Assembly: GCF_002355515.1 (NCBI RefSeq)
Contig: NZ_AP014809.1
Location: forward strand, 5,108,501 to 5,172,500
DNA: 64,000 nucleotides
Source: Methylorubrum populi
GTDB taxonomy: Bacteria > Pseudomonadota > Alphaproteobacteria > Rhizobiales > Beijerinckiaceae
Direction: 5' to 3'
In this document: piece after piece, positions 27,913-38,064 of the stretch
Layout: every line of letters begins with the position of its first letter
Position numbering within the stretch: position 1 is the stretch's first letter
Notes under the pieces: generated by a model
The model's database searches: none
The model's input: the letters and a program-made list of their open reading frames with translations, nothing else
What the model was told of the DNA's origin: nothing
Program-made: the position numbers and the translations under genes

Positions 27913-30765
27913 ATGACCCTCATCAAGGAAATCGACTACGGCACGCCGATCCGGCTCAACGAGCAGACGGTGACGCTGACCATCGACGGCGAGAGCGTGA
28001 CGGTGCCCGCGGGCACCTCGGTCATGGCCGCCGCGATGCATATGGGCACCAAGATCCCCAAGCTCTGCGCCACGGATTCGCTCGAGCCGTTCGGCTCCTG
28101 CCGCATGTGCCTCGTGGAGATTGACGGCCGCCGCGGCACGCCCGCCTCCTGCACCACACCGGCCGAGAACGGCATGGTCGTGCATACGCAGACCGACAAG
28201 CTGCACCGCCTGCGCAAGGGCGTGATGGAGCTCTACATCTCCGACCACCCGCTCGACTGCCTGACCTGCGCCGCCAACGGCGATTGCGAGCTGCAGGACA
28301 CCGCCGGTCAGGTCGGCCTGCGCGAGGTGCGCTACGGCTATGACGGCGACAACCACGTCAAGCCGTCCTCCGACCGTTACCTGCCCAAGGACGAGTCGAA
28401 CCCCTACTTCACCTACGACCCGTCGAAGTGCATCGTCTGCAACCGCTGCGTCCGCGCCTGTGAGGAGACGCAGGGCACCTTCGCGCTCACCATCGAGGGC
28501 CGCGGCTTCGACAGCCGTGTGGCGGCCGGCCCGACCAACTTCATGCAGTCCGAATGCGTGTCCTGCGGCGCCTGCGTCCAGGCCTGCCCGACCGCGACGC
28601 TGCAGGAGAAGACGATCCACCAATACGGCCAGCCGGACCATTCCGAGGTCACGACCTGCGCCTATTGCGGCGTCGGCTGCGCCTTCAAGGCCGAGATGCA
28701 GGGCGACAAGGTCGTGCGCATGGTGCCCTACAAGGGCGGCAAGGCCAACGAGGGCCATTCCTGCGTTAAGGGCCGCTTCGCCTACGGCTACGCCACCCAC
28801 AAGGACCGCATCACCAAGCCGATGATCCGCGCCAAGATCACGGATCCGTGGCGCGAGGTTTCTTGGGACGAAGCCATCTCGCACGCCGCCAGCGAGTTCA
28901 AGCGCATCCAGGCCAAGTACGGCCGCGACTCGGTCGGCGGCATCACCTCGTCGCGCTGCACCAACGAGGAGGCCTACCTCGTCCAGAAGCTGGTGCGCGC
29001 CGCCTTCGGCAACAACAACGTCGACACCTGCGCCCGCGTCTGCCACTCGCCGACCGGCTACGGCCTGATGTCCACGCTCGGCACCTCCGCCGGCACGCAG
29101 GACTTCAAGTCGGTCGAGGAATCCGACGTGATCCTCGTCATCGGCGCCAACCCGACCGACGGTCACCCGGTCTTCGGCTCACGGATGAAGAAGCGCCTTC
29201 GGGAAGGCGCGAAGCTGATCGTCGCGGATCCGAGAAAAATCGACCTCGTGAAGTCGCCGCACATCAAGGCCGACCATCATCTGCCCTTGAAGCCCGGCTC
29301 CAACGTCGCCTTCATCAACGCCTTCGCCCATGTCATCGTCACGGAAGGGCTGATCGCCGAGGACTACGTCCGCGAGCGCTGCGACCTCGCCGAGTTCGAG
29401 TCCTGGGCCCGGTTCATCGCCGAAGAGCGCAACTCGCCCGAGGCCGCGCAGGCGATCACCGGCGTCGATCCGCAGGAGATCCGTGCCGCCGCCCGACTCT
29501 ACGCCACGGGGGGCAAGGCCGCGATCTACTACGGGCTGGGCGTGACCGAGCACAGCCAGGGCTCGACCATGGTGATGGGCATGGCCAACATCGCCATGGC
29601 CACCGGCAATATCGGCATGGTGGGCGCCGGCGTGAACCCGCTGCGCGGCCAGAACAACGTGCAGGGCTCCTGCGACATGGGCTCGTTCCCGCACGAGCTG
29701 CCGGGCTACCGTCACGTCTCGGACGACGCCACCCGCGAGAGCTTCGAGGCGATCTGGGGGGCCAAGCTCGACAACGCGCCGGGCCTGCGCATCACCAACA
29801 TGCTGGACGAGGCCGTCGGCGGCACCTTCAAGGGCATGTACATCCAGGGCGAGGACATCGCTCAGTCCGACCCCGACACCCATCACGTGACCTCCGGCCT
29901 GAAGGCCATGGAGTGCATCGTGATCCAGGACCTGTTCCTGAACGAGACCGCCAAGTACGCCCACGTCTTCCTGCCGGGCGCCTCCTTCCTGGAGAAGGAC
30001 GGCACCTTCACCAACGCCGAGCGCCGCATCTCCCGCGTGCGCAAGGTGATGGCTCCGATGGGCGGTTACGGCGACTGGGAGGGCACGGTGCTGCTCGCCA
30101 ACGCGCTGGGCTACAAGATGGAGTACACCCACCCGTCCGAGATCATGGACGAGATCGCGGCGCTCACCCCGAGCTTCGCCGGCGTCTCCTACGACAAGCT
30201 GGAGGAGCTTGGCTCGATCCAGTGGCCCTGCAACGAGAAGGCGCCGCTCGGCACACCGATGATGCACGTCGACCGGTTCGTGCGCGGCAAGGGCCGCTTC
30301 ATGATCACGGAATACGTGCCCACCGACGAGCGGACCACGGGCAAGTTCCCGCTGATCCTGACCACGGGCCGCATCCTCTCGCAGTACAATGTCGGCGCGC
30401 AGACCCGGCGCACCGAGAACTCCCGCTGGCACGAGGAGGACGTGCTGGAGATCCACCCCTTCGACGCGGAGACCCGCGGCATCGTCGACGGCGACCTCGT
30501 CGCGCTGGAGAGCCGCTCGGGCGACATCGCGCTGAAGGCCAAGGTCACGGAGCGGATGCAGCCGGGGATCGTCTACACGACCTTCCACCACGCCAAGACC
30601 GGCGCCAATGTCATCACCACGGACTACTCGGATTGGGCGACCAACTGCCCCGAGTACAAGGTGACGGCGGTGCAGGTGCGGCGCACCAACCGGCCCTCCG
30701 ACTGGCAGGCGAAGTTCTACGAGGAGGACTTCTCGCTGACCCGCATCGCGGAAGCCGCGGAGTAA
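27913..30765 (+). CDS. fdh2A: NAD-dependent formate dehydrogenase, molybdopterin alpha subunit
   Basis: A 950-residue catalytic subunit oxidising formate to CO2. The N-terminal [2Fe-2S] ligands are Cys52, 63, 66 and 80, followed by a His112-Cys116-Cys119-Cys125 cluster site. Two [4Fe-4S] ferredoxin motifs lie at Cys173-183 and Cys215-225. The molybdopterin domain begins with Cys249, 252, 256 and 284. The metal ligand is Cys377 in CARVCHSPTGYGL, next to the catalytic His378, so this is a cysteine and not a selenocysteine enzyme. The metal is expected to be Mo as described for FDH2, though the sequence alone does not exclude W. AGGAGG at 27901 is the ribosome-binding site. Confidence 0.95.
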   Translation: MTLIKEIDYGTPIRLNEQTVTLTIDGESVTVPAGTSVMAAAMHMGTKIPKLCATDSLEPFGSCRMCLVEIDGRRGTPASCTTPAENGMVVHTQTDKLHRLRKGVMELYISDHPLDCLTCAANGDCELQDTAGQVGLREVRYGYDGDNHVKPSSDRYLPKDESNPYFTYDPSKCIVCNRCVRACEETQGTFALTIEGRGFDSRVAAGPTNFMQSECVSCGACVQACPTATLQEKTIHQYGQPDHSEVTTCAYCGVGCAFKAEMQGDKVVRMVPYKGGKANEGHSCVKGRFAYGYATHKDRITKPMIRAKITDPWREVSWDEAISHAASEFKRIQAKYGRDSVGGITSSRCTNEEAYLVQKLVRAAFGNNNVDTCARVCHSPTGYGLMSTLGTSAGTQDFKSVEESDVILVIGANPTDGHPVFGSRMKKRLREGAKLIVADPRKIDLVKSPHIKADHHLPLKPGSNVAFINAFAHVIVTEGLIAEDYVRERCDLAEFESWARFIAEERNSPEAAQAITGVDPQEIRAAARLYATGGKAAIYYGLGVTEHSQGSTMVMGMANIAMATGNIGMVGAGVNPLRGQNNVQGSCDMGSFPHELPGYRHVSDDATRESFEAIWGAKLDNAPGLRITNMLDEAVGGTFKGMYIQGEDIAQSDPDTHHVTSGLKAMECIVIQDLFLNETAKYAHVFLPGASFLEKDGTFTNAERRISRVRKVMAPMGGYGDWEGTVLLANALGYKMEYTHPSEIMDEIAALTPSFAGVSYDKLEELGSIQWPCNEKAPLGTPMMHVDRFVRGKGRFMITEYVPTDERTTGKFPLILTTGRILSQYNVGAQTRRTENSRWHEEDVLEIHPFDAETRGIVDGDLVALESRSGDIALKAKVTERMQPGIVYTTFHHAKTGANVITTDYSDWATNCPEYKVTAVQVRRTNRPSDWQAKFYEEDFSLTRIAEAAE

Positions 30766-30780
30766 TTTCTCGGAGAGTTC

Positions 30781-30805
30781 GGGAGCGGGCCTTCGGCCCG
30801 CTCCC
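30781..30805 (+). terminator. Hairpin between fdh2A and fdh2D
   Basis: A perfect 11-bp stem gggagcgggcc/ggcccgctccc with a TTC loop (UUCG-like) starts 15 nt after the fdh2A stop. There is only a weak T-rich tail (ggttgtttgg), so read-through into fdh2D is possible. Confidence 0.65.
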
Positions 30806-30833
30806 GTATGGGTTGTTTGGTTCTGATGCCTCT

Positions 30834-30930
30834 GCCGTCACTGCGAGGCGAAGCCGAGGCAATCCAGGGCGCAGTCCGATCCGGAAGGGTCGCGCTGCCG
30901 GATTGCTTCGCTTCCGATCGCAGTGACGGC
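30834..30930. repeat. Palindromic intergenic repeat (type B) inside the fdh2 operon
   Basis: A 97-bp element with perfect 13-bp terminal inverted repeats (gccgtcactgcga at 30834-30846 and tcgcagtgacggc at 30918-30930). Inner matching blocks are aggcaatcc/ggattgctt. It is non-coding. The ends resemble a repeat common in Hyphomicrobiales intergenic DNA (from memory). It separates fdh2A from fdh2D. Confidence 0.75.
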
Positions 30931-30991
30931 GGAAGCCAGACCAACCGTCGGGTCGGTCTCTGATCCGGAATAGGGAAATCCCGAGCAGGCA

Positions 30992-31282
30992 ATGAGCGCA
31001 ACGACCACCAACGACCGACTGGTGCGCATGGCCAACCAGATCGCCCTGTTCTTCCGGTCCTATCCGGAAGACGAGGCGGTGGCGGGCATCCACAACCACA
31101 TCGTGGCGTTCTGGACACCGAAGATGCGCCGCGACCTCGAAGGCTATGCCGACGAGGCCGGTGAGCGCCTCGACGCCCTGGTGCACAAGGCGCTCGAAGG
31201 CGAGCCGACGACGGACAGCCCCGTGCGTCCGGCCACCCGCAACCCGCAGCTCGCGGGCGAGGGTGCCAGCGACGCGGGTTAG
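30992..31282 (+). CDS. fdh2D: Formate dehydrogenase delta subunit (FdsD-like)
   Basis: A 96-residue protein of the FdsD family, with the conserved segment LVRMANQIALFFRSYPEDEAVAG (split: LVRMANQIALFF, then YPEDEAV) and HIVAFWTPKMRRDL. FdsD is a small accessory subunit of NAD-dependent formate dehydrogenases. In the usual fds order it follows an fdhD-type sulfurtransferase gene, which is absent here. It is 226 bp from fdh2A with a hairpin and palindromic repeat between, so it may have its own promoter. The extra C-terminal 25 residues are Pro/Asn/Gly-rich. Confidence 0.85.
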   Translation: MSATTTNDRLVRMANQIALFFRSYPEDEAVAGIHNHIVAFWTPKMRRDLEGYADEAGERLDALVHKALEGEPTTDSPVRPATRNPQLAGEGASDAG

Positions 31283-31373
31283 ACCCCGTCACTGCGCGGC
31301 TTGAGCAGCCTCCCGCAATCGGCCTACCACGGCGGGAGCCCGCCCTCCCCGCGGGCGTCGGGGCGGCACTCAC

Positions 31374-32309
31374 GTGATCGACAAGCTCGAATTCCTTCTG
31401 GCACTCGCCCGCGAGCAGCATTTCGGGCGCGCGGCGGAAGCCTGCGGCGTCACCCAGCAGACGCTCTCGGCGGGGGTGAAGAGCCTCGAGGACCGCTTCG
31501 GCGTGCGGCTCGTCCAGCGGGGCTCGCGCTTCCAGGGCTTCACGCCCGAGGGCGACCGGGTGCTGGCCTGGGGCCGGCGCATCGTCGGCGACGCCCGGGC
31601 GATGCAGGACGACGTGGCCGCGCTCCGACGCGGCCTGTCGGGACATCTGCGCATCGCCGCCGTGCCGACCGCGCTGCCGATGGTGGCCGCGCTGACCACG
31701 CCCTATCGGGCGCGCTACCCGAATGTGCGCTTCAGCGTCATCTCCACCACCTCGGAGGAGATCTTCTCGCTGATCGACAATCTCGAGGCCGATGCGGGGC
31801 TGACCTATCTCGACAACGAGCCGCTCGGCCGCGTCATCGCCGTGCCGCTCTACACCGAGCACTACCAGCTGCTCACCGCGGCGGGCGGCCCCTACGACGA
31901 CCGGGCCAGCGTCACCTGGGCCGAGCTCGCCAAGATCCCGCTCTGCCTGCTGACGCCGAACATGCAGAACCGGCGCATCATCGACCAGCAGCTCCGCGCC
32001 GCCGGCGGCGAACCGGCGCCGACGCTGGAATCGAATTCCATGGTCGTGCTGATGACCCATGTGCGCACGCTGCAATGGGCGAGCGTGATGCCGGCGATCC
32101 TCGCCGACGCGCTGGGGCCGACCGAGGGCCTGCGGGCGATCCCGATCGTCGAGCCCGACCTGCGCCACGCCATCGGCCTCGTCGCTCCGCGCCGCGATCC
32201 GGCCACACCGATGGTTACCGCCCTCGTCAACGTCGCCCGCACCGTGGCCCGTACCCTCGACGCGGACGATCCGGTCCCGGCCGTGCTGCAGGCCTCCGGC
32301 ACGCCCTGA
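31374..32309 (+). CDS. LysR-family transcriptional regulator next to fdh2
   Basis: A 311-residue LysR protein with a winged helix at residues 1-60 (LEFLLALAREQHFGRAAEACGVTQQTLSAG, of which FGRAAEACGVTQQTLS is the recognition helix) and an effector domain at 90-300. LysR regulators often sit beside fds/fdh operons and activate them with formate or molybdate signals. Here it lies 91 bp downstream of fdh2D on the same strand rather than divergently upstream, so control of fdh2 is plausible but unproven. GTG start at 31374. Confidence 0.85.
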   Translation: MIDKLEFLLALAREQHFGRAAEACGVTQQTLSAGVKSLEDRFGVRLVQRGSRFQGFTPEGDRVLAWGRRIVGDARAMQDDVAALRRGLSGHLRIAAVPTALPMVAALTTPYRARYPNVRFSVISTTSEEIFSLIDNLEADAGLTYLDNEPLGRVIAVPLYTEHYQLLTAAGGPYDDRASVTWAELAKIPLCLLTPNMQNRRIIDQQLRAAGGEPAPTLESNSMVVLMTHVRTLQWASVMPAILADALGPTEGLRAIPIVEPDLRHAIGLVAPRRDPATPMVTALVNVARTVARTLDADDPVPAVLQASGTP

Positions 32310-32372
32310 GCCTGGGCCCCGCGGTTCGTTCCTTCGGCGGGCACCGGTACGGCGCCTCTCTCCCGGCAGCAA

Positions 32373-32816
32373 TCAGGTGCTGGGCCGCTGAAGAACGGCG
32401 CATTGCGTCAGCGCGCCGGGCTCCTTGCGCATGAAGGCACAGGTCACGCGGGCGCCGTCGACGTCGACGGTGCTGTGGCGCTTGGCCTGCGCGCCCTCGC
32501 GGGCCTGCCGGGCAGCCTCCCGCAGCCGGTCCGGCGCGATCCCCGTCACGGCATGCCCTGCCTTCACGAACAGCGCGTCGTATTCCGGCGGCACGGTCTC
32601 GCCCTTGTACTGCGCGCCAACGGAGGATTGGTCCCCGGCGCAGGAGAGCGTCAGCGAGGTCTGCGGGCCGGCATCGAACCGGGCGAAATCGGCGTTTCGC
32701 TCGGCGACTTCGGCCCCGGTGGCGGCCCGTACCCGCTCGATCAGGTCGGAGCAGGAGGATTCCGCCAGGGCCGGCGAGGCGGCGAGGACGAGGAGAAGGG
32801 CGAGGGCGGTGCGCAT
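32373..32816 (-). CDS. Exported hypothetical protein
   Basis: A 147-residue protein with a signal peptide (residues 1-18, ending ALAES). The body has four or five cysteines (SSCSDLIERV, LSCAGDQ, TCAFM, TQCAV) and a mixed alpha/beta pattern. No family was recognised. The start ATG at 32816 follows naturally from the signal sequence. It is convergent with the LysR gene and downstream of obgE, from which the tandem repeat separates it. Confidence 0.65.
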   Translation of the reverse strand: MRTALALLLVLAASPALAESSCSDLIERVRAATGAEVAERNADFARFDAGPQTSLTLSCAGDQSSVGAQYKGETVPPEYDALFVKAGHAVTGIAPDRLREAARQAREGAQAKRHSTVDVDGARVTCAFMRKEPGALTQCAVLQRPST

Positions 32817-32911
32817 CGCGCGATGGTAGGACGAAGCGGCAAGGCTCGTCTGCGGGAGCGGACTGAGGCGTAGCGCCGCTCCGGACGCGCCGGCCGCGTT
32901 CAGGGATGTCA

Positions 32912-34067
<1,156 letters not shown>

Positions 34068-34073
34068 CCCGCG

Positions 34074-34109
34074 CGGACGGTGCGGACGGTGCGGACGGTG
34101 CGGACGGCG
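34074..34109. repeat. Four tandem 9-bp repeats
   Basis: The unit cggacggtg is repeated three times exactly (34074-34100), and a fourth copy cggacggcg ends at 34109. It is intergenic, directly next to the inverted repeat upstream of obgE. Confidence 0.85.
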
Positions 34110-34165
34110 GTCGTCCGCCGGGCGCAGGCGGACTGACCATCGGTCGGGCCGTCTGCACCATTGGT

Positions 34166-34645
34166 TCAACTCCCCGTGCGACGGCACTGGCCGTCGAGGT
34201 TGAGGTACTGGATGCTGCGCAGGCCCGCCTCGAACCACCCGCCGGCATCCGGCTGGCGGCCGTTGGCGCCGCCATCGCCGTAGAGGTTGATCTGGATCGC
34301 GCCGTCCGGCGAGCGCAGGGTCGGTGCCTCGCCCGATCGATCGTAGGTCCAGGTCGGGCGCTCGTCGAACAGCGTCTGCGAACCGTCCGCTTCCCGCTGG
34401 AACAATTGCCCGTAGGCGGTGCCACCGCCCGCAGGGGCGGCGAAGTAGAACCCGACCTTCGGCGTGCGGCCCGCGAAATTGTAGAACTCGCAGTAGAGCC
34501 GGGTTTCTCCTTGAGGCTGCGGAGCGGGCGCCGCCGCCGCTTCGATCGGCGGCGGCGGCACGTCGCGGGTGATCGCGAAGATCAGGCTGCCGAGGGCGAT
34601 CGCGGTGAGGCCGGCCCCGAGGCCGGCGACCGTTCGCGTCCTCAT
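34166..34645 (-). CDS. Membrane-anchored hypothetical protein
   Basis: A 159-residue protein with one N-terminal hydrophobic segment (residues 7-26, AGLGAGLTAIALGSLIFAI), a Pro/Ala linker and a beta-rich extracytoplasmic part (TRLYCEFYNFAGRTPKVGFYF and WFEAGLRSIQYLNLDGQCRR, quoted in part) with two cysteines. No function recognised. ATG overlaps the stop of the GNAT gene (ATGA), so it belongs to the same operon, between ribosomal protein genes and obgE. Confidence 0.7.
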   Translation of the reverse strand: MRTRTVAGLGAGLTAIALGSLIFAITRDVPPPPIEAAAAPAPQPQGETRLYCEFYNFAGRTPKVGFYFAAPAGGGTAYGQLFQREADGSQTLFDERPTWTYDRSGEAPTLRSPDGAIQINLYGDGGANGRQPDAGGWFEAGLRSIQYLNLDGQCRRTGS

Positions 34646-35241
34646 AGCGAGGGCCCCCCCGCCACGGTCCCGCGCCGGTCGAGCCACGCCGCCCGGTCGA
34701 GCCGGTAGGTGTAGCTCGGCACGGCGCCGCCCCGCGCCTCGAAGACCGGCGCCGATTCGCCGGTGCGGTGGAATCCGCACTTCTCCAGTACGCGCTGCGA
34801 GCCGCGGTTCCCGGTCATCGCGGCCGAGACGAGCGCCCCCCCGCCGGCATAGGCGAAATGGGCATCCACCAGCGCCTCGGCCGCCTCGGTCATCAGCCCC
34901 TCGCCCCAGAACGGGCGTCCGAGCCAGTAGCCGAGATGCGGCTCCGTCTCGTCGGGCCGGTCCTCGACCGAGACGACACCGATCAGGTTCGCGGGCGCCG
35001 CCCGCCGGCAGACCGCCATGATCAGCCCGTCGCCCGCGGTGTTCGCCGCGCGCGCCCGGATCACGAAGCCCTCGGCCTCGTGCAGCGGAAGCGGCGTCGT
35101 GAGCCGCGCGGTCCTCTCGGCGACCGCCGGATCGCCGGCGAGCCGCGAGACCGCCTCGGCGTCGCGGGCGGTGGGCCAGCGCAGCCAGAGCCGTCGCGTC
35201 TCGATGCGGAAGACGTCGTCGCGGGTGAGATCGGGGAACAT
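34642..35241 (-). CDS. GNAT-family N-acetyltransferase (RimJ/RimL-like)
   Basis: A 199-residue acetyltransferase. The N-terminal strand RIETRRLWLRWPTARDA and the acetyl-CoA motif GYWLGRPFWGEGLMTEA (about residues 103-119) followed by NRGSQRVLEKCGF (about 146-158) define the RimJ/RimL-type GNAT fold. The target is unknown, perhaps a ribosomal protein given its place between rpmA and obgE, a common alphaproteobacterial arrangement. Start at 35241 matches the family start. An upstream in-frame ATG would add 23 low-complexity residues. Confidence 0.83.
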   Translation of the reverse strand: MFPDLTRDDVFRIETRRLWLRWPTARDAEAVSRLAGDPAVAERTARLTTPLPLHEAEGFVIRARAANTAGDGLIMAVCRRAAPANLIGVVSVEDRPDETEPHLGYWLGRPFWGEGLMTEAAEALVDAHFAYAGGGALVSAAMTGNRGSQRVLEKCGFHRTGESAPVFEARGGAVPSYTYRLDRAAWLDRRGTVAGGPSL

Positions 35242-35290
35242 CGTGAGCCGGTCATGTGAGGGCGCGCGCGGCGCCGTCCGGGACGACGAA

Positions 35291-35318
35291 GGGGGAGGAT
35301 GGTGTCCCATCCTCCCCC
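35291..35318 (-). terminator. Hairpin downstream of rpmA
   Basis: A perfect 12-bp stem gggggaggatgg/ccatcctccccc with a 4-nt loop lies between rpmA and the GNAT gene. It lacks a T run, so partial termination or transcript stabilisation is likely. Confidence 0.55.
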
Positions 35319-35428
35319 GTGTTCCGATCCGCTCGAAGCTTCGCCTGAAGCCTTAGCGACTCGTCCGCCGGTTCGGTGTGGGACACCGGCGGGACGCTCG
35401 CTTCGTCGTCAGCGACAAGCGTCCGCCG

Positions 35429-35695
35429 TTACTCCGCGGCCTGGGCCAGCGGTACGACGGTGACGAATGCGCGTCCGCGGCGGGTCTCGAACTGCACGTT
35501 GCCGGGGACGAGGGCGAACAGGGTGTGGTCCTTGCCCATGCCGACATTGGTGCCGGGATGCCACTTCGTGCCGCGCTGGCGCACGATGATGTTGCCCGGA
35601 ATGACGGCCTCCGAGCCGAACTTCTTGACGCCGAGGCGCCGGCCGGCGGAGTCGCGGCCGTTGCGGGACGAGCCGCCTGCTTTTTTATGTGCCAT
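35429..35695 (-). CDS. rpmA: 50S ribosomal protein L27
   Basis: An 88-residue L27 beginning [20 protein letters not shown], with the conserved KFGSEAV and GNIIVRQRG segments. The unprocessed short N-terminus (Met-Ala-His-Lys) is the normal form that reaches the peptidyl-transferase centre, with no Firmicutes-type cleavable extension. It lies 49 bp after rplU. Confidence 0.98.
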   Translation of the reverse strand: MAHKKAGGSSRNGRDSAGRRLGVKKFGSEAVIPGNIIVRQRGTKWHPGTNVGMGKDHTLFALVPGNVQFETRRGRAFVTVVPLAQAAE

Positions 35696-35744
35696 GGGAT
35701 TGCTCCGGAATTCTGCTTAGATCTGCGTTCGGACGGGCGGCCGA

Positions 35745-36137
35745 TTACTCGGCGGCGGCCGGGGCGGACTCGGCGGCCGGCTCGGCCTTCCGGGTCTTGC
35801 GCGGCTCGGCCTTCGAGGACTTGCCGCCGGCGCTGATCTCGGTGATGCGCACGACCGTGAAGTCCTGACGGTGACCGCGGCGGCGGCGCGAGTTCTGGCG
35901 GCGGCGCTTCTTGAAGGCGATGACCTTCCGCGTGCGGCCGTGCTGGACGATCTCGCCGGTGACGCCGACGCCCGACAGGAGCGGGGTGCCGATCTGGGTG
36001 GCATCGCCGTCGGTGAACAGCAGCACGTCGCCGAAGGTCACGGCGGCGCCGGCCTCGCCCTCGAGGGTGGCCACGGTGATGACGTCGTTGGCGGCAACGC
36101 GATACTGCTTGCCGCCGGTCTTGATGACTGCGAACAT
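35745..36137 (-). CDS. rplU: 50S ribosomal protein L21
   Basis: A 130-residue L21 starting MFAVIKTGGKQYRV, with the KKRRRQNSRRRRGHRQ basic segment that binds 23S rRNA. A Lys/Ala/Glu-rich C-terminal tail of about 30 residues extends beyond E. coli L21, as often in alphaproteobacteria. The start at 36137 is set by homology. The 233-bp leader up to 36370 contains no gene and should hold the operon promoter. Confidence 0.97.
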   Translation of the reverse strand: MFAVIKTGGKQYRVAANDVITVATLEGEAGAAVTFGDVLLFTDGDATQIGTPLLSGVGVTGEIVQHGRTRKVIAFKKRRRQNSRRRRGHRQDFTVVRITEISAGGKSSKAEPRKTRKAEPAAESAPAAAE

Positions 36138-36370
36138 CGTTGTCTCTCGTGTTCTCTGCCGGCCTCCGGCACCGCGAGGGGCCTGGACCGTCTTCTTGTT
36201 CAGGTCATCCGCGCGGGTCGGGGTCGATCGCTTCGACTTGGCCGTGTGCACGCGAACGCGAAACGCGCGGACTTCGTCGAGGAAGCCGCGCGGTGCCGGC
36301 CGGATAGTCGGGCGCAGGGGTTCTGTCAAGAAGGCTGGCCGCTGCGCAGGCCGGCAGGCCAGTGGCTGGC

Positions 36371-37915
36371 CTACCGCTTCGTCAGCCCGCCCAGCACGTT
36401 CCTGAGTATCGCGTCGCCGACCTCCGTGCCGACCTTGCGCGCCATCGAGCGGGCGGCGTTGCCGATGACCTGCTCGGCCAGGCTTGGCGGCGGGCGGCGG
36501 GAGCGGCCCTTGCCTTTCGGGGCGGCCTCCCCACCGCCTCCGAGAAGGCCGCCGAGCCACCCGCCGAGCATGCCCGAGAGGCCGCCCTCGCTCTGGCTTG
36601 CCGCTTCGGCCGGGGCGGAATCGAGGTGCTTGCGCTTGGCCAGCATCTCGTAGGCGCTCTCGTTGTCGACCGCCTCGTCATATTTCCTGCGCAGCGGGCT
36701 CTGCTGGATGAGCTCGGCCCGTTCCGCCGGCGTCAGCGGCCCGACCCGGCCCTGCGGCGGGGCGATCAGCGCCCGCTCGACGATGGAGGGCGTGCCCTTG
36801 GCCTCCAGGAAACTCACCAGCGCCTCGCCGACGGCGAGTTCGGTGATGGCGGAGGCCACGTCGAAGCCGGGATTCTGGCGGAAGGTCTCGGCGGCGGCGC
36901 GCACGGCGCGCTGGTCGCGGGGAGTGAAGGCCCGGAGCGCGTGCTGCACCCGGTTGCCGAGCTGGCCGAGCACCGTCTCCGGCACGTCGAGCGGGTTCTG
37001 CGTCACGAAATAGACGCCGACGCCCTTCGAGCGGATCAGGCGCACCACCTGCTCGACCGCGTCGAGCAGCGCCTTCGGCGCATCGTTGAACAGCAGGTGC
37101 GCCTCGTCGAAGAAGAACACGAGCTTGGGCTTGTCGAGGTCGCCGACCTCGGGAAGCTGCTCGAACAGCTCGGAGAGCATCCACAGCAGGAACGAGGCGT
37201 AGAGGCGCGGCCGCTGCATCAACCGGTCGGCGGCCAGGATGTTGACGAAGCCCCTGCCCTCCCGGTCGGTGCGCATGAAGTCTTCGAGGTTGAGCGCCGG
37301 CTCGCCGAGGAACTTGTCGGCGCCCTGGTTCTCCAGCACCAGCAGCGCCCGCTGGATCGCGCCGATCGAGGCGCCCGAGACGTTGCCGTACGTGGCCGAC
37401 AGCTCCTTGGCGTTCTCCGACAGGAAGGTGAGCAGCGCGCGCAGGTCCTTCAGATCGATCAGCGGCCACTGATTCTCGTCGGCGACCCGGAAGGCGATGT
37501 TGAGCACGCCCTCCTGCGTATCGTTGAGTTCGAGCAGCCGGGCGAGCAGCAGCGGGCCCATCTCGGTGACGGTGCAGCGGATCGGGTGGCCCTGCTCGCC
37601 GAACACGTCCCAGAACACGGTCGGGAAGCGGTCGGGCTCGTAAGCGATCCCGAGTTCCTCGGCGCGCTTGACGAAATGCGGCTTCGCCTCGCCCGCGGCG
37701 GCCAAGCCGGACAGGTCGCCCTTGATGTCGGCGGCGAAAACCGGGACGCCCGCATTGGAGAATCCCTCGGCCAGCACCTGCAGCGTCACGGTCTTGCCCG
37801 TGCCGGTGGCGCCCGCCACGAGGCCGTGGCGGTTGGCCAGCCGCAGGGTCAGCACCTCTGGCTTGCGCTGCGGGCCCGTGCTCCGGCCGACCAGAATCGT
37901 TCCCTCGCCCGCCAT
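36371..37915 (-). CDS. HerA/DUF853-family ATPase (YjgR-like)
   Basis: A 514-residue P-loop ATPase with Walker A GATGTGKT (residues 35-42) and Walker B KLVFFFDEAHLL (about 266-277). It also has the family's conserved PVFAADIKGDLSGLA (about 58-72) and YFVTQNPLDVP (about 305-315). HerA-type helicases translocate DNA or process ends, but the role of the DUF853 branch is unknown. The C-terminus (430-514) is Gly/Ala-rich with GGWLGGLLGG. It is transcribed convergently to nothing and divergently from the DUF2267 gene. Confidence 0.85.
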   Translation of the reverse strand: MAGEGTILVGRSTGPQRKPEVLTLRLANRHGLVAGATGTGKTVTLQVLAEGFSNAGVPVFAADIKGDLSGLAAAGEAKPHFVKRAEELGIAYEPDRFPTVFWDVFGEQGHPIRCTVTEMGPLLLARLLELNDTQEGVLNIAFRVADENQWPLIDLKDLRALLTFLSENAKELSATYGNVSGASIGAIQRALLVLENQGADKFLGEPALNLEDFMRTDREGRGFVNILAADRLMQRPRLYASFLLWMLSELFEQLPEVGDLDKPKLVFFFDEAHLLFNDAPKALLDAVEQVVRLIRSKGVGVYFVTQNPLDVPETVLGQLGNRVQHALRAFTPRDQRAVRAAAETFRQNPGFDVASAITELAVGEALVSFLEAKGTPSIVERALIAPPQGRVGPLTPAERAELIQQSPLRRKYDEAVDNESAYEMLAKRKHLDSAPAEAASQSEGGLSGMLGGWLGGLLGGGGEAAPKGKGRSRRPPPSLAEQVIGNAARSMARKVGTEVGDAILRNVLGGLTKR

Positions 37916-38064
37916 CTCGCCGCCCTCGCCCGAACCGTGACCGTTGCGGACGACAGGGTATGGCGCCCCGCGCGCCCGATCCAGGGGGGCGGGACAGCGG
38001 CAACCCTTGATTTCGCCGCCGCCGCGTCGGACAGACGAAAAATCCGCCAGAGAGGAAGCGATTC

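Noticed and set aside
29041..29046. Possible selenocysteine in the formate dehydrogenase alpha subunit
   Set aside because: The metal-ligand codon is TGC (Cys377); no in-frame TGA and no selenocysteine element.
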